Source of the DNA: Gemmatimonadota bacterium
GTDB taxonomy: Bacteria; Gemmatimonadota; Gemmatimonadetes; Gemmatimonadales; GWC2-71-9
Reading direction: 5' to 3'
Assembly (NCBI GenBank): GCA_029262195.1
Contig: JAJCZX010000030.1
Location: 62,001 to 126,000, forward strand
Length of the DNA: 64,000 bases
In this document: piece by piece, positions 34,552 to 42,795 of the stretch
Layout: every line of letters begins with the position of its first letter
Numbering within the stretch: position 1 is the stretch's first letter
The notes under the pieces: model-generated
Database searches by the model: none
What the model was told of the DNA's origin: nothing
What the model saw: only the letters and a program-made list of their open reading frames with translations
Position numbers and translations under genes: made by a program

Positions 34552-35420
34552 CAGGGTTTATTCCGATCAGTGAGGTCACCCCACTGAAGTTTTTGTCTCA
34601 TGCGAGAAAAGAAGCCATCACCTTTCAACCGGATAAGTTTCACCGGAACGGCGGAACGCTTGACTATTAATTTTTCACCCCGCAGCAACTTCGACCCCGG
34701 TTCACCGTCGTAGGACACGACGGCTTTGCCTTTGAAACGTCCGACGAGTTCTACGGTGATTGTTGCTTCGGCCGACACAACGACGGGCCGTACGGCAAGC
34801 GAATGAGCAGCTATCGGAGTGATAACCAGAGCGTCAACGTTCGGGGTCATTATCGGACCTCCCGAGCTCAGCGAGTAGGCCGTCGACCCGGTGGGTGTTG
34901 CCAGGACTATTCCGTCAGCTGAATACTGGCCGATTTCTTTGTCATTCAGGGACACCTGCATCTGTAACACCATGGAGCGTCCCTTGTGATGGAGCACAAT
35001 GTCATTGAGGGCCCTGTCTCCGGGTCGGACCGTCCCGTCGGCAGCGTGGCACTCTCCCTCAATCGTCGTTCTTGCTTCCACCACGTAGTTGCCGACTACG
35101 AAATCGGCCAGCGCGGCCTCAAGGTCTTCGGGCACCGTAGTCGTGAGAAATCCAACATGCCCAAAATTCACGCCCATGATGGGTGTAGCGTCTGACGGGA
35201 GAAGTCGCAGCCCACGCAGCAAGGTGCCATCACCGCCGAGGGTTATAAGGAGGTCTACATCAGATTCAGCAGAAAGCTCGGGCAGGTCCACGGGCCAGAG
35301 GCCTGTAAGGTCCGAGTGCGTGAAGAAGTCAAAACCGTTGGCTCTTCCCGCGTCCATGACCCGGGATAGGACACTACGGATTTTCGGGTAACGGGGACTG
35401 CCGACGATGCCGGCTTTCAT
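34551..35420 (-). CDS. nadK: NAD kinase
   Basis: 289 residues. It phosphorylates NAD to NADP. Motifs: LGGDGTLLRGL (the GGDG catalytic motif), NFGHVGFLTT, and the substrate site ATPTGSTAYSLSSGGPI. It starts with ATG overlapping the dxs end by 4 nt and ends on the recN start. It supplies NADPH-dependent pathways including the adjacent MEP enzyme step. Confidence 0.97.
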   Translation of the reverse strand: MKAGIVGSPRYPKIRSVLSRVMDAGRANGFDFFTHSDLTGLWPVDLPELSAESDVDLLITLGGDGTLLRGLRLLPSDATPIMGVNFGHVGFLTTTVPEDLEAALADFVVGNYVVEARTTIEGECHAADGTVRPGDRALNDIVLHHKGRSMVLQMQVSLNDKEIGQYSADGIVLATPTGSTAYSLSSGGPIMTPNVDALVITPIAAHSLAVRPVVVSAEATITVELVGRFKGKAVVSYDGEPGSKLLRGEKLIVKRSAVPVKLIRLKGDGFFSRMRQKLQWGDLTDRNKP

Positions 35421-37303
35421 CGTCCTGTCAGACTACCTTCCGCACTCAGCGACCTAACTGTGTTTGCAATACCATCAGCGTCGTAACCGGCTTCGGCGAT
35501 CTGCGCTCCACGAGCGGCGTGCTCCCAGGTCCTGTCACCGGCACCGAGCACGACAACCCTTGCAGAAGATTGGAAAGCATCAACGCGCATCGCTACCTGG
35601 GCACCAAAGCCGTTCACCACTGTACCGTCCTCCACCGTCACAATCGAGTGATGGCTGTTGACGATTTTCTTCAGAACCACCTCGTCCATGGGTTTGATAA
35701 ACCTGCAGTTGACCACAGTAGGATCAAAACCATCCGCCACAAGTTTCTCAGCGGCTTCGAGAGCCGGTTCACATGTAACTCCGGTGGCCAGGATTGCGCA
35801 CTCAGTTCCCTCGCGCAGGATCTCCCAACTGCCGTATTCGACGGCGCCAATTTCGGCGGCGGGGGGATTGGCTCCCGGGGCGTTATCTCTGGGGTAGCGG
35901 AGGGCAAACGGACCGTCGTGCTTAAGAGCGCATCTCAGGAGCCCTATCATTTCTGCAGCATCCCTGGGGGCAGCAACCGTCATGTTCGGGATGGTCGTCA
36001 TATATGGGATATCGTAAAGCCCCATGTGGGTCTGACCATCGGCTCCCACCATACCCGCACGATCCATACAGAAAATCACGGGCAGGTTTTGAATCGCTAC
36101 GTCGTGCACAATGTTGTCGAAACCACGCTGTAGAAATGTCGAGTATATGGCTACGATAGGCCGTAAACCCTGCGTGGCCATCCCTGCTGAAAACGTCGTG
36201 GCATGTCCTTCCGCAATCCCAACGTCAAAGAAGCGTTCGGGCCATTTCTTCTGGAAAACGTTGGTGCCGGTTCCAGAAGGCATCGCGGCCGTAACAACGA
36301 CCATTTCAGGATGTTCGGCTGCAAGATCTGTTATGGCCTGTCCAAACACGGCCGTCCAAGAAACAGCCTTTTTCTTTGAGACGGGGGTCAGCTCGCCGGT
36401 AACGGGGTCATACGGCGCCCGTGCGTGAAATTTTTCGTGATCGGAATCTTTGTAGGGAAAGCCCTTCCCTTTGCTGGTGATAACGTGCACCACCTTGGGC
36501 CCGTCAAGCTCCTTGACCATCTCAAAAGTCTTGACCATAGCCTCGACATCATGCCCGTCAATTGGACCAAAATATCTGAAGCCCAATTCCTCGAAAAGCA
36601 TCCCCGCAGAAAAGAGGTTCTTAACGCTCTCTTCAACGTTTTTGGCAAGGTCTACGGCTTTATCGCCAAAACGTTCAATAACCCCTTTTACACGTTCACG
36701 GGCACGGTTGGCAATCGGGGACGAAATGATTGAGCCGAGGTATTTGTTTATTGCACCGACGTTAGGGGCAATGGACATCCCGTTGTCGTTGACCACAAAA
36801 ATGATGTCGCGCGCCGAGTGTCCGGCGTTGTTCATCCCTTCGTACGAAAGTCCGCAGGTCAGCGCGCCGTCTCCGGCCACCGCCACAACATCGAAGTCTT
36901 CCCCCTTAACATCTCGAGCAGCTGCCATCCCGAAAGCTGCCGAGAGAGCCGTGCCAGCGTGGCCGGCTCCAAAGGCGTCGTGTTCGGATTCATCTCGTCG
37001 CAAAAAACCCGAAAGACCACCCTCCTGCCGGAGGGTGTGGAGCTGATCGTTTCGACCGGTCATGATTTTCCAGGGATATCCCTGGTGCCCAACATCCCAG
37101 AGGATTTTGTCGCGCGGAGACTCGAACACGTAATTCAGAGCAGTCGTCAGTTCGACAACACCAAGCCCTGCACCAATATGTCCACCGGTTTCAGAAACAA
37201 CATCAATCAGACGCGCGCGGATTTCTTCCGCCAGCTTCTGCAGATCCTGTCTCGGAACTTTTTTTACGTCTGCGGGACTTTTTATCCCTTCGAGATAACC
37301 CAT
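35417..37303 (-). CDS. dxs: 1-deoxy-D-xylulose-5-phosphate synthase
   Basis: 628 residues, full length. It is a thiamine diphosphate enzyme making DXP from pyruvate and glyceraldehyde-3-phosphate, the first step of the MEP isoprenoid pathway. Seen: DVGHQGYPWKIMTGR, the ThDP motif GDGALTCG with NNAG, FGPIDGHD, and DRAGMVGADGQTHMG in the second domain. It lies next to the polyprenyl synthase, the classic xseB-ispA-dxs order, so isoprenoid supply genes are co-transcribed. Confidence 0.97.
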   Translation of the reverse strand: MGYLEGIKSPADVKKVPRQDLQKLAEEIRARLIDVVSETGGHIGAGLGVVELTTALNYVFESPRDKILWDVGHQGYPWKIMTGRNDQLHTLRQEGGLSGFLRRDESEHDAFGAGHAGTALSAAFGMAAARDVKGEDFDVVAVAGDGALTCGLSYEGMNNAGHSARDIIFVVNDNGMSIAPNVGAINKYLGSIISSPIANRARERVKGVIERFGDKAVDLAKNVEESVKNLFSAGMLFEELGFRYFGPIDGHDVEAMVKTFEMVKELDGPKVVHVITSKGKGFPYKDSDHEKFHARAPYDPVTGELTPVSKKKAVSWTAVFGQAITDLAAEHPEMVVVTAAMPSGTGTNVFQKKWPERFFDVGIAEGHATTFSAGMATQGLRPIVAIYSTFLQRGFDNIVHDVAIQNLPVIFCMDRAGMVGADGQTHMGLYDIPYMTTIPNMTVAAPRDAAEMIGLLRCALKHDGPFALRYPRDNAPGANPPAAEIGAVEYGSWEILREGTECAILATGVTCEPALEAAEKLVADGFDPTVVNCRFIKPMDEVVLKKIVNSHHSIVTVEDGTVVNGFGAQVAMRVDAFQSSARVVVLGAGDRTWEHAARGAQIAEAGYDADGIANTVRSLSAEGSLTGR

Positions 37304-37318
37304 TCAGTTTCGTCTGTT

Positions 37319-38212
37319 TTAGGATCTGCGGTTGACTATAAAAGCCGCGATGTCATTGAGCAGCCCGGTGCCAGGTCCAACTGACTCCAGGTGCCCCAGG
37401 GCTCTGGAGATGCAGGCGTCTGCCTCGGCCCGGGCTTCATCGTGTCTCAATATAGTGGTAAAAGTGGCTTTTTGCTGCTCAACGTCCTTGCCCGCAGTTT
37501 TGCCGAGTTCAACCGAAGTAGCCGTGACATCAAGGATGTCGTCGACTATCTGAAAGGCGAGTCCAAGTTCGCGACCGAATTGGCGCATATCTTCGATGGC
37601 GCCGTCGTCGGCCCCGGCTGAAATCGCCCCTAAAACGGCGCTTACAGCAATGAGGGCACCGGTTTTCATCCGATGGATGTTGACCAACTCGTCGACTGAA
37701 ATCGTCTTTCCTTCCGCCTCGAGGTCGAGGACCTGCCCGCCAACCATTCCCGAGGCCCCGGCAGAGCTGAACAGCTCACGTGCCAATTGAGACAACCGGG
37801 CCGAATCCAGCCCCAGCCTGTCAGCCCCCTTAGCAAGGATCCTCGCCGCCAGAGGGACCATCCTGTAGGCGGCTTCGGTGGCCACTGCGGTGCCGAATCG
37901 CATGTGGGTTGTGGGCCTTCCGCGCCTTAACTCGTCGTTATCCATGCATGGTAGGTCGTCGTGAACAAGCGAGTATGTGTGTACTATCTCAACGGCCGCC
38001 GCAATCAACTCTGCCCCACCTGGCCCACCCAGTTCGTTGTGCGTGGCCAGCAGCAGCGCCGGCCTGAACCTTTTTCCAGGTGCGGAAAGACTGTAGGCCA
38101 TCGCCTCGCCCACCTCACCCGGGATATCGGCCCGTACTCCAACCACTATTTTTTCCAGCTCGACGTTCACCGCGTCCCGCGCCGACGCAAAAAAATCCTT
38201 CGGATTAGACAT
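37319..38212 (-). CDS. ispA: Polyprenyl (farnesyl/geranylgeranyl) diphosphate synthase
   Basis: 297 residues. It condenses isopentenyl diphosphate with allylic diphosphates. The first aspartate-rich motif LVHDDLPCMDND and the second QIVDDILD bind magnesium-diphosphate; GKRFRPALLLATH and HMRFGTAVA are family landmarks. The start at 38212 overlaps the last codons of xseB, so the longer frame to 38278 is discarded. The exact chain length (C15 or C20) cannot be fixed reliably from the residues before the first motif. Confidence 0.94.
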   Translation of the reverse strand: MSNPKDFFASARDAVNVELEKIVVGVRADIPGEVGEAMAYSLSAPGKRFRPALLLATHNELGGPGGAELIAAAVEIVHTYSLVHDDLPCMDNDELRRGRPTTHMRFGTAVATEAAYRMVPLAARILAKGADRLGLDSARLSQLARELFSSAGASGMVGGQVLDLEAEGKTISVDELVNIHRMKTGALIAVSAVLGAISAGADDGAIEDMRQFGRELGLAFQIVDDILDVTATSVELGKTAGKDVEQQKATFTTILRHDEARAEADACISRALGHLESVGPGTGLLNDIAAFIVNRRS

Positions 38213-38429
38213 CGAGATCTTCAGTTCGGAGCGTCCCATCATCGGCTTCAATAACCTTCTTGATAGTCGCATCAGCATCTTTGAGAAGACTACGCGCCGA
38301 TTTGAGGTGCTTTACGCCCTCTTCAAACAGTTTCAGGGCGTCGTCCAAATCGAGGTCCTCGTTCTCCATTGACCGGACGATCCGTTCGAGGTTTTCAATT
38401 TCGGTTTTGAAAGATTTTGATTTACTCAT
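38205..38429 (-). CDS. xseB: Exodeoxyribonuclease VII small subunit
   Basis: 74 residues, typical size. The sequence FKTEIENLERIVRSMENEDL then LFEEGVKHLKSARSLLKD is the two-helix coiled hairpin of XseB that binds the XseA C-terminus. It overlaps both xseA (8 nt) upstream and the polyprenyl synthase downstream, so subunits are translationally coupled. Confidence 0.96.
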   Translation of the reverse strand: MSKSKSFKTEIENLERIVRSMENEDLDLDDALKLFEEGVKHLKSARSLLKDADATIKKVIEADDGTLRTEDLDV

Positions 38430-39651
38430 AGTTTTTTTCTACTCTGCTGCGAACTTTTCCATCGGAGACAGTGAGGGTAAACTCGCTGCCTTCCTCGAAA
38501 TCGGCGACATTCTTCAAGGTCCTGCCCTGGCCGTCCCGTGCTACAGAAAACCCACGGTCCAGGACTTTCAACGGACTCAAAGCGTCCAGAGCAACACCCA
38601 ACTCTCCGACTCGACTTTTCCCGGTCCGCAGCAACTCCCGGGTCGAAGAGAACAGAGCATCCCCGAGCGTCTCCAAATGTCTTTCTCGCTCACCGCGGAA
38701 AGCATCCATCACCGTCTCAAGTCTATCCGACGTCCGCGCCAGTCGTTCGTTTCCCCATACAGTCCAGCGGTTTAGCCCGCCGGCTAGCCTGCGCCCGAGG
38801 TCGTTGACCCTCTTCTCAACGATAACCCGATCCGGCACGGCCAATTCCGCCGCGGCCGAAGGGGTCGGTGCTCTCAAATCAGCTACGAGATCCGTAAGAG
38901 ATACATCTGTCTCATGACCTATCGCAGAAATACAGGGGACAGTGAGCGAAGCTACGGCGCGTGCAACCGGTTCAGTGTTAAACGCCCAAAGATCTTCACG
39001 TGACCCTCCGCCCCTTGCCACTATGACGAGATCAATGTCTTTCAGGCGCCTGACCACCCCGATGGCCCGGCAAAGACTCGGACCAGCACCGCCGCCCTGT
39101 ACCAGGGCCGGTAGTACCACAACTTCAACCGGCCAGCGCCGCCTGAAGACCGATGCGAGATCTCTCAACACGGCTCCGTCGAGGCTGGTAACCACGGCAA
39201 TTTTGCGCGGCATTTCAGGGAGTGCTTTCTTGCGAGAAACATCGAGGAGGCCATCCTTCTCCAGGGCTTTGCGGGCGGCTTCAAGCTGGGCCTTCCACTT
39301 GCCATCTGTCGTGGTGGACAAGACCTGGCGCACGGTGAGACGGAACTCACCCTTTTCTTCCCAGACGGTTGGTTCGACTTCCGCGAAGATCTCAACGCCT
39401 TCTTCAGGGCGTTCGCGCACGGTTTGGGTATCAGAGCGCCACATCACACATCTGACCTGGGCGGATTTATCCCTGAGCGTGAAGTACCAGTGTCCGCTCC
39501 GGTAGGATTTCAATCCGGAGATTTCGCCCTTGACCCACAATTTCCCGAGGCCAGCCTCGATGAGTCCGCGGGCGCGCCGAGTTACTTCCGCGACCGAAAA
39601 AAACTTGCGGTCGGGTTCGTGTTTTGTCGCGAAAAGGTCTAGGTCAGCCAC
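38422..39651 (-). CDS. xseA: Exodeoxyribonuclease VII large subunit
   Basis: 409 residues. It digests single-stranded DNA from both ends. The N-terminal OB fold contains LWVKGEISGLKSYRSGHWYF; the catalytic region has ARGGGSREDLWAFN, AIGHETDVSLTDL and RAPTPSAAAELA. The C-terminal helices that gather XseB subunits are shorter than in E. coli. It overlaps folD by 13 nt at its start. Confidence 0.97.
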   Translation of the reverse strand: MADLDLFATKHEPDRKFFSVAEVTRRARGLIEAGLGKLWVKGEISGLKSYRSGHWYFTLRDKSAQVRCVMWRSDTQTVRERPEEGVEIFAEVEPTVWEEKGEFRLTVRQVLSTTTDGKWKAQLEAARKALEKDGLLDVSRKKALPEMPRKIAVVTSLDGAVLRDLASVFRRRWPVEVVVLPALVQGGGAGPSLCRAIGVVRRLKDIDLVIVARGGGSREDLWAFNTEPVARAVASLTVPCISAIGHETDVSLTDLVADLRAPTPSAAAELAVPDRVIVEKRVNDLGRRLAGGLNRWTVWGNERLARTSDRLETVMDAFRGERERHLETLGDALFSSTRELLRTGKSRVGELGVALDALSPLKVLDRGFSVARDGQGRTLKNVADFEEGSEFTLTVSDGKVRSRVEKNYE

Positions 39652-40529
39652 TGCCTCGCGGCCTGAACCGTGTTGTAAAGCAACATGGTGATTGTCATCG
39701 GACCCACGCCTCCAGGAACTGGTGTAATCAGCGAAGCGACTTCAGCAGCTGCGTCAAAGTCAACGTCACCGACCAGCTTGTAGCCTTTTTCTGAATCGGG
39801 ATCGTCCACTCGATTCACACCGACGTCGACCACTACGGCTCCCGGTTTCACCATACCACCTGTAACGAAGTGAGGGCGACCAATGGCAACGATCAGAATG
39901 TCGGCGGCGCGCGCCACGGCGGGAAGGTCTTTGGTGCGCGAGTGACAAACCGTAACCGTGGCATCGCCGCCCTCTCCGTAATGCAGCAGCATGGATGCCA
40001 TTGGCCTACCAACGATATTGGAACGCCCAACGATGACAACGTTGGCACCGCTGGTTTCGACGCCGTAACGAATGAGCATCTTCTGGACGCCATAAGGAGT
40101 TGCGGGTCTGAAGCCTCTTGGGTCTCCAGTAACCACACGACCGACATTCACCGGATGGAAACCGTCAACATCTTTGGCCGGATCAATACTCTCAAGCACT
40201 GCGGTGCTGTCCATATGCTTCGGCAGCGGTAGCTGGACCAGAATCCCGTGGATCTTGGAGTCATTGTTGAGCCGGTTTATAGTGGAGAGGAGTTGTTCCT
40301 GCGTGGTATCGTCGGGGAGCTTTACTATGTCGCTGTAGATCCCGATCTTCTCACAGGCCTTGTGCTTCATGCGCACGTAAACCTGACTGGCGGGATCTTC
40401 TCCAACCAGTACAACTACCAATCCCGGGATGATACCCGCTTTCGTCAGTTCCTCGACCTGAGGCCCCAGCTCTGCTCTCATTTCTTCGGCTAATTTTTTG
40501 CCGTCAATTAGTTTAGCGTGCAAATCCAA
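39639..40529 (-). CDS. folD: Bifunctional methylenetetrahydrofolate dehydrogenase/cyclohydrolase FolD
   Basis: 296 residues. It interconverts methylene-, methenyl- and formyl-tetrahydrofolate with NADP. Landmarks: VGEDPASQVYVRMKHKAC, where YVxxK holds the catalytic residues, VQLPLPKHMD, DVDGFHPVNVGR, VIVGRSNIVGRP in the dinucleotide fold, and the C-terminal TPVPGGVGPMTI. It overlaps the rny stop region by 17 nt. Confidence 0.97.
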   Translation of the reverse strand: MDLHAKLIDGKKLAEEMRAELGPQVEELTKAGIIPGLVVVLVGEDPASQVYVRMKHKACEKIGIYSDIVKLPDDTTQEQLLSTINRLNNDSKIHGILVQLPLPKHMDSTAVLESIDPAKDVDGFHPVNVGRVVTGDPRGFRPATPYGVQKMLIRYGVETSGANVVIVGRSNIVGRPMASMLLHYGEGGDATVTVCHSRTKDLPAVARAADILIVAIGRPHFVTGGMVKPGAVVVDVGVNRVDDPDSEKGYKLVGDVDFDAAAEVASLITPVPGGVGPMTITMLLYNTVQAARQWLT

Positions 40530-42093
40530 CAGCCCTCGTCTCTCTGATTACGATTACTTTAATCTGGCCCGGATACTGGACCTCGGTTTCAATTCTCTTT
40601 GCGATGTCATCCGCAAGTTTTGTGGCTGCCTCGTCGCCAACGGTGTCCGGCGTAACCACTATTCGCAACTCGCGCCCCGCCTGGATCGCATAACTCTTTT
40701 CGACCCCCTGATAACTTCCGGCAATCTCCTCCAGTTTAGACAGCCGCTTAACATAGGTCTCCACGGCTTCGCCCCGCGCCCCAGGTCGCGCACCACTGAC
40801 TGAATCGGCAGCCTGAACGATAACCGATATCGGAGACTCGTGCGGGACATCATCGTGGTGAGCCGCAATACAATTTATTACGACCGAGTCTTCACCGTGT
40901 TTCGTTGCAAGATCAACACCCAATTCAACGTGCGTGCCTTCATGCAAATGGGTCAGCACCTTACCTATGTCATGGAGCAGCGCACCTCTTTTGGCAAGTT
41001 GAACGTCGAGCTTCAACTCCGACGCCATCGACGCGGCGATCCGAGCCACCTCAATGGAGTGTTGTAACATATTCTGGCCGTACGACGTGCGGTATTTCAT
41101 GCGCCCTACATGATAGACCAGCTCGGGCTGCATATTATGGATCCCCAGTTCGTACACCGCCCGTTCACCCACCTCTTTGATATCAGTGTCGACTTCCTCG
41201 GCGGCCTTTTGGATCACTTCCTCAATCCGGCCCGGATGAATGCGACCGTCGGTTACCAACTGCTCCAGCCCGCGGCGAGCAATTTCTCGTCTCACGGGGT
41301 CAAAGCAAGAGAGTACCACCGTGTCAGGGGTGTCATCAATGATCACGTCGACGCCGGTAGCCGTTTCGAAGGCCCTGATGTTCCGGCCTTCCCTCCCGAT
41401 GATTCTCCCCTTCATATCGTCACTGGGCAACGCAACCGCAGAGACGGAATGTTCTACTCCGTAATCGGCGGCAATTCGCTGTATGGCAAGAGCCACAATC
41501 TTACAAGCCTCGCGCTCGGCGTTGGCCTTGGCTTCCTGGGCGACGTCCCGAACAAGGGCAGCGGCTTCGGCCCGGGCTTCTTCTTCGATCAAGGCCTGGA
41601 GTTGGCTGCGCGCATCATCGCGGGAAAGTCCTGCGATCTGTTCCAGCTCTCGGGTTCGGCGGGATTCCAACTCGGCAAGATCAGATTCCCGTTGGCCGAG
41701 GTCCTGACCCTTTTGCTGGAGTTTCTCCTGGAGAGCCCTGTTCTTTTCCTGCTGCTCGTCCTGCGAGGTCATTTTCCGGTCTATCAGGACTTCGCGCTCC
41801 TGGAGCCGGGCTTCGGTGCGTTCGAGCTCCTCGCGGCGCCTCTTAGCCTCTTCCTCCCAATCCTCGCGCGCCTTCAACACCGCTTCTCTGCCCTCAACTA
41901 ACGCGCGGGCTTTGGCAGCCTCGGCCTCCCGTCTGCCTTCGTCGAGAATCCGAGTTGCCTGGTCCTCAGCAGATTCCCGAGCCCGAATCGCTCGTTTCTT
42001 TTCGCTCCCGCGGCCCATGAAATAAAAAACCGTTCCAGCGATCACAAATGTGGCCGGAACGGCGATCATCAACACCGCGAGGAGGTTGTCCAT
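40513..42093 (-). CDS. rny: Ribonuclease Y
   Basis: 526 residues. An N-terminal membrane anchor (LLAVLMIAVPATFVIAGTV), then a long charged coiled coil (about 30-200), a KH RNA-binding domain with IIGREGRNIRAFE, and an HD domain with LLHDIGK and AAHHDDVPHES. It is an endonuclease that initiates mRNA decay at the membrane. A GC-rich hairpin (42109-42134) followed by only four T residues lies between zapA and its TGGGGAT ribosome site, which could reduce read-through from the pheST-zapA transcript. Confidence 0.97.
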   Translation of the reverse strand: MDNLLAVLMIAVPATFVIAGTVFYFMGRGSEKKRAIRARESAEDQATRILDEGRREAEAAKARALVEGREAVLKAREDWEEEAKRRREELERTEARLQEREVLIDRKMTSQDEQQEKNRALQEKLQQKGQDLGQRESDLAELESRRTRELEQIAGLSRDDARSQLQALIEEEARAEAAALVRDVAQEAKANAEREACKIVALAIQRIAADYGVEHSVSAVALPSDDMKGRIIGREGRNIRAFETATGVDVIIDDTPDTVVLSCFDPVRREIARRGLEQLVTDGRIHPGRIEEVIQKAAEEVDTDIKEVGERAVYELGIHNMQPELVYHVGRMKYRTSYGQNMLQHSIEVARIAASMASELKLDVQLAKRGALLHDIGKVLTHLHEGTHVELGVDLATKHGEDSVVINCIAAHHDDVPHESPISVIVQAADSVSGARPGARGEAVETYVKRLSKLEEIAGSYQGVEKSYAIQAGRELRIVVTPDTVGDEAATKLADDIAKRIETEVQYPGQIKVIVIRETRAVGFAR

Positions 42094-42227
42094 ATATCTA
42101 TCCCCAAAACGGGACCGACAGCGCGGTCTCCCGTCCAGAATTCGAGTTTTCCAGATTTATTCTGAAGGAAACTAATTTACGGCCAGAAGTTGGGTTAAGC
42201 AAACGCTCAGACGCGTCCGGCGAGCCG

Positions 42228-42530
42228 CTACCGTTTTGTCGGAGGCAACAGTCGGGAAAGCTGTTTTGTGAGGCCGACGATGCGCTCTTCAGTGGCCTTT
42301 TGGTTTTCGCGAGCCTGGAGCAACTCATCGGTAATTGCCAGCGCAGCCAGAACAGCGGCTTTGTGTGTTTCTATTACGGTGCCCGAGGATTTGACTTCGG
42401 TCAACGCCTTGTCGACGTGACGGGCCACGGTTTTCGTGTATTCCTCGGACCGGTCAGATTTGAGGGAAAACTCTTCGTTCCCGATCCGCACCCTTACGAC
42501 GGTCTTTTTTTCGGACACCTCAGTCTCCAA
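42228..42530 (-). CDS. zapA: Cell division protein ZapA
   Basis: 100 residues. The N-terminal VRVRIGNEEFSLKSDRSEEYTKTVARHVD domain and C-terminal coiled coil (TDELLQARENQKATEERI) match ZapA, which crosslinks FtsZ filaments. Its ATG overlaps the end of the small coiled-coil gene by 11 nt. The pheT-zapA neighbourhood is common in many bacteria. Confidence 0.9.
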   Translation of the reverse strand: METEVSEKKTVVRVRIGNEEFSLKSDRSEEYTKTVARHVDKALTEVKSSGTVIETHKAAVLAALAITDELLQARENQKATEERIVGLTKQLSRLLPPTKR

Positions 42531-42795
42531 CCTGCTGTTCGAAGAAATGTAGGCGCGACATCAAGCCGTCGGCGCGCTCGCGGGCAGCGGCCACCCTGTT
42601 TCGAAGATCAGAATTCTCGGTTTCCAGGAGCGCCAGCCGGTCGAGCACCTGTTGAGGAGCCTCCGCCGCACCTGAATTGTCGGCTTCCGCCCGGAGAGCC
42701 CTCCTCCTCCATGAGGCGAGTTCTTCTCCGACGGCTCCAAGGACCCGTTCAAGCTCGTCCATCGCCTGTTTGTGGGGGTTAACGGAGTTCGACAC
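42520..42795 (-). CDS. Small coiled-coil protein between pheT and zapA
   Basis: 91 residues, ATG overlapping the pheT end by 17 nt and its own end overlapping zapA. Almost entirely predicted helix with heptads, for example VLDRLALLETENSDLRNRV and then LMSRLHFFEQQV. No catalytic residues. Its size and coiled-coil nature and coupling with zapA suggest a division accessory similar in role to ZapB, but I see no sequence signature that proves this. Confidence 0.75.
   Translation of the reverse strand: MSNSVNPHKQAMDELERVLGAVGEELASWRRRALRAEADNSGAAEAPQQVLDRLALLETENSDLRNRVAAARERADGLMSRLHFFEQQVGD

Noticed and set aside
38212..38278. N-terminal extension of the polyprenyl synthase
   Set aside because: It lies within xseB in another frame, and the shorter start matches the usual family length.
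42094..42227. Possible 6S RNA beside zapA
   Set aside because: The gap is only 134 bp and I could not find the long double-stem with a central bubble typical of 6S RNA.
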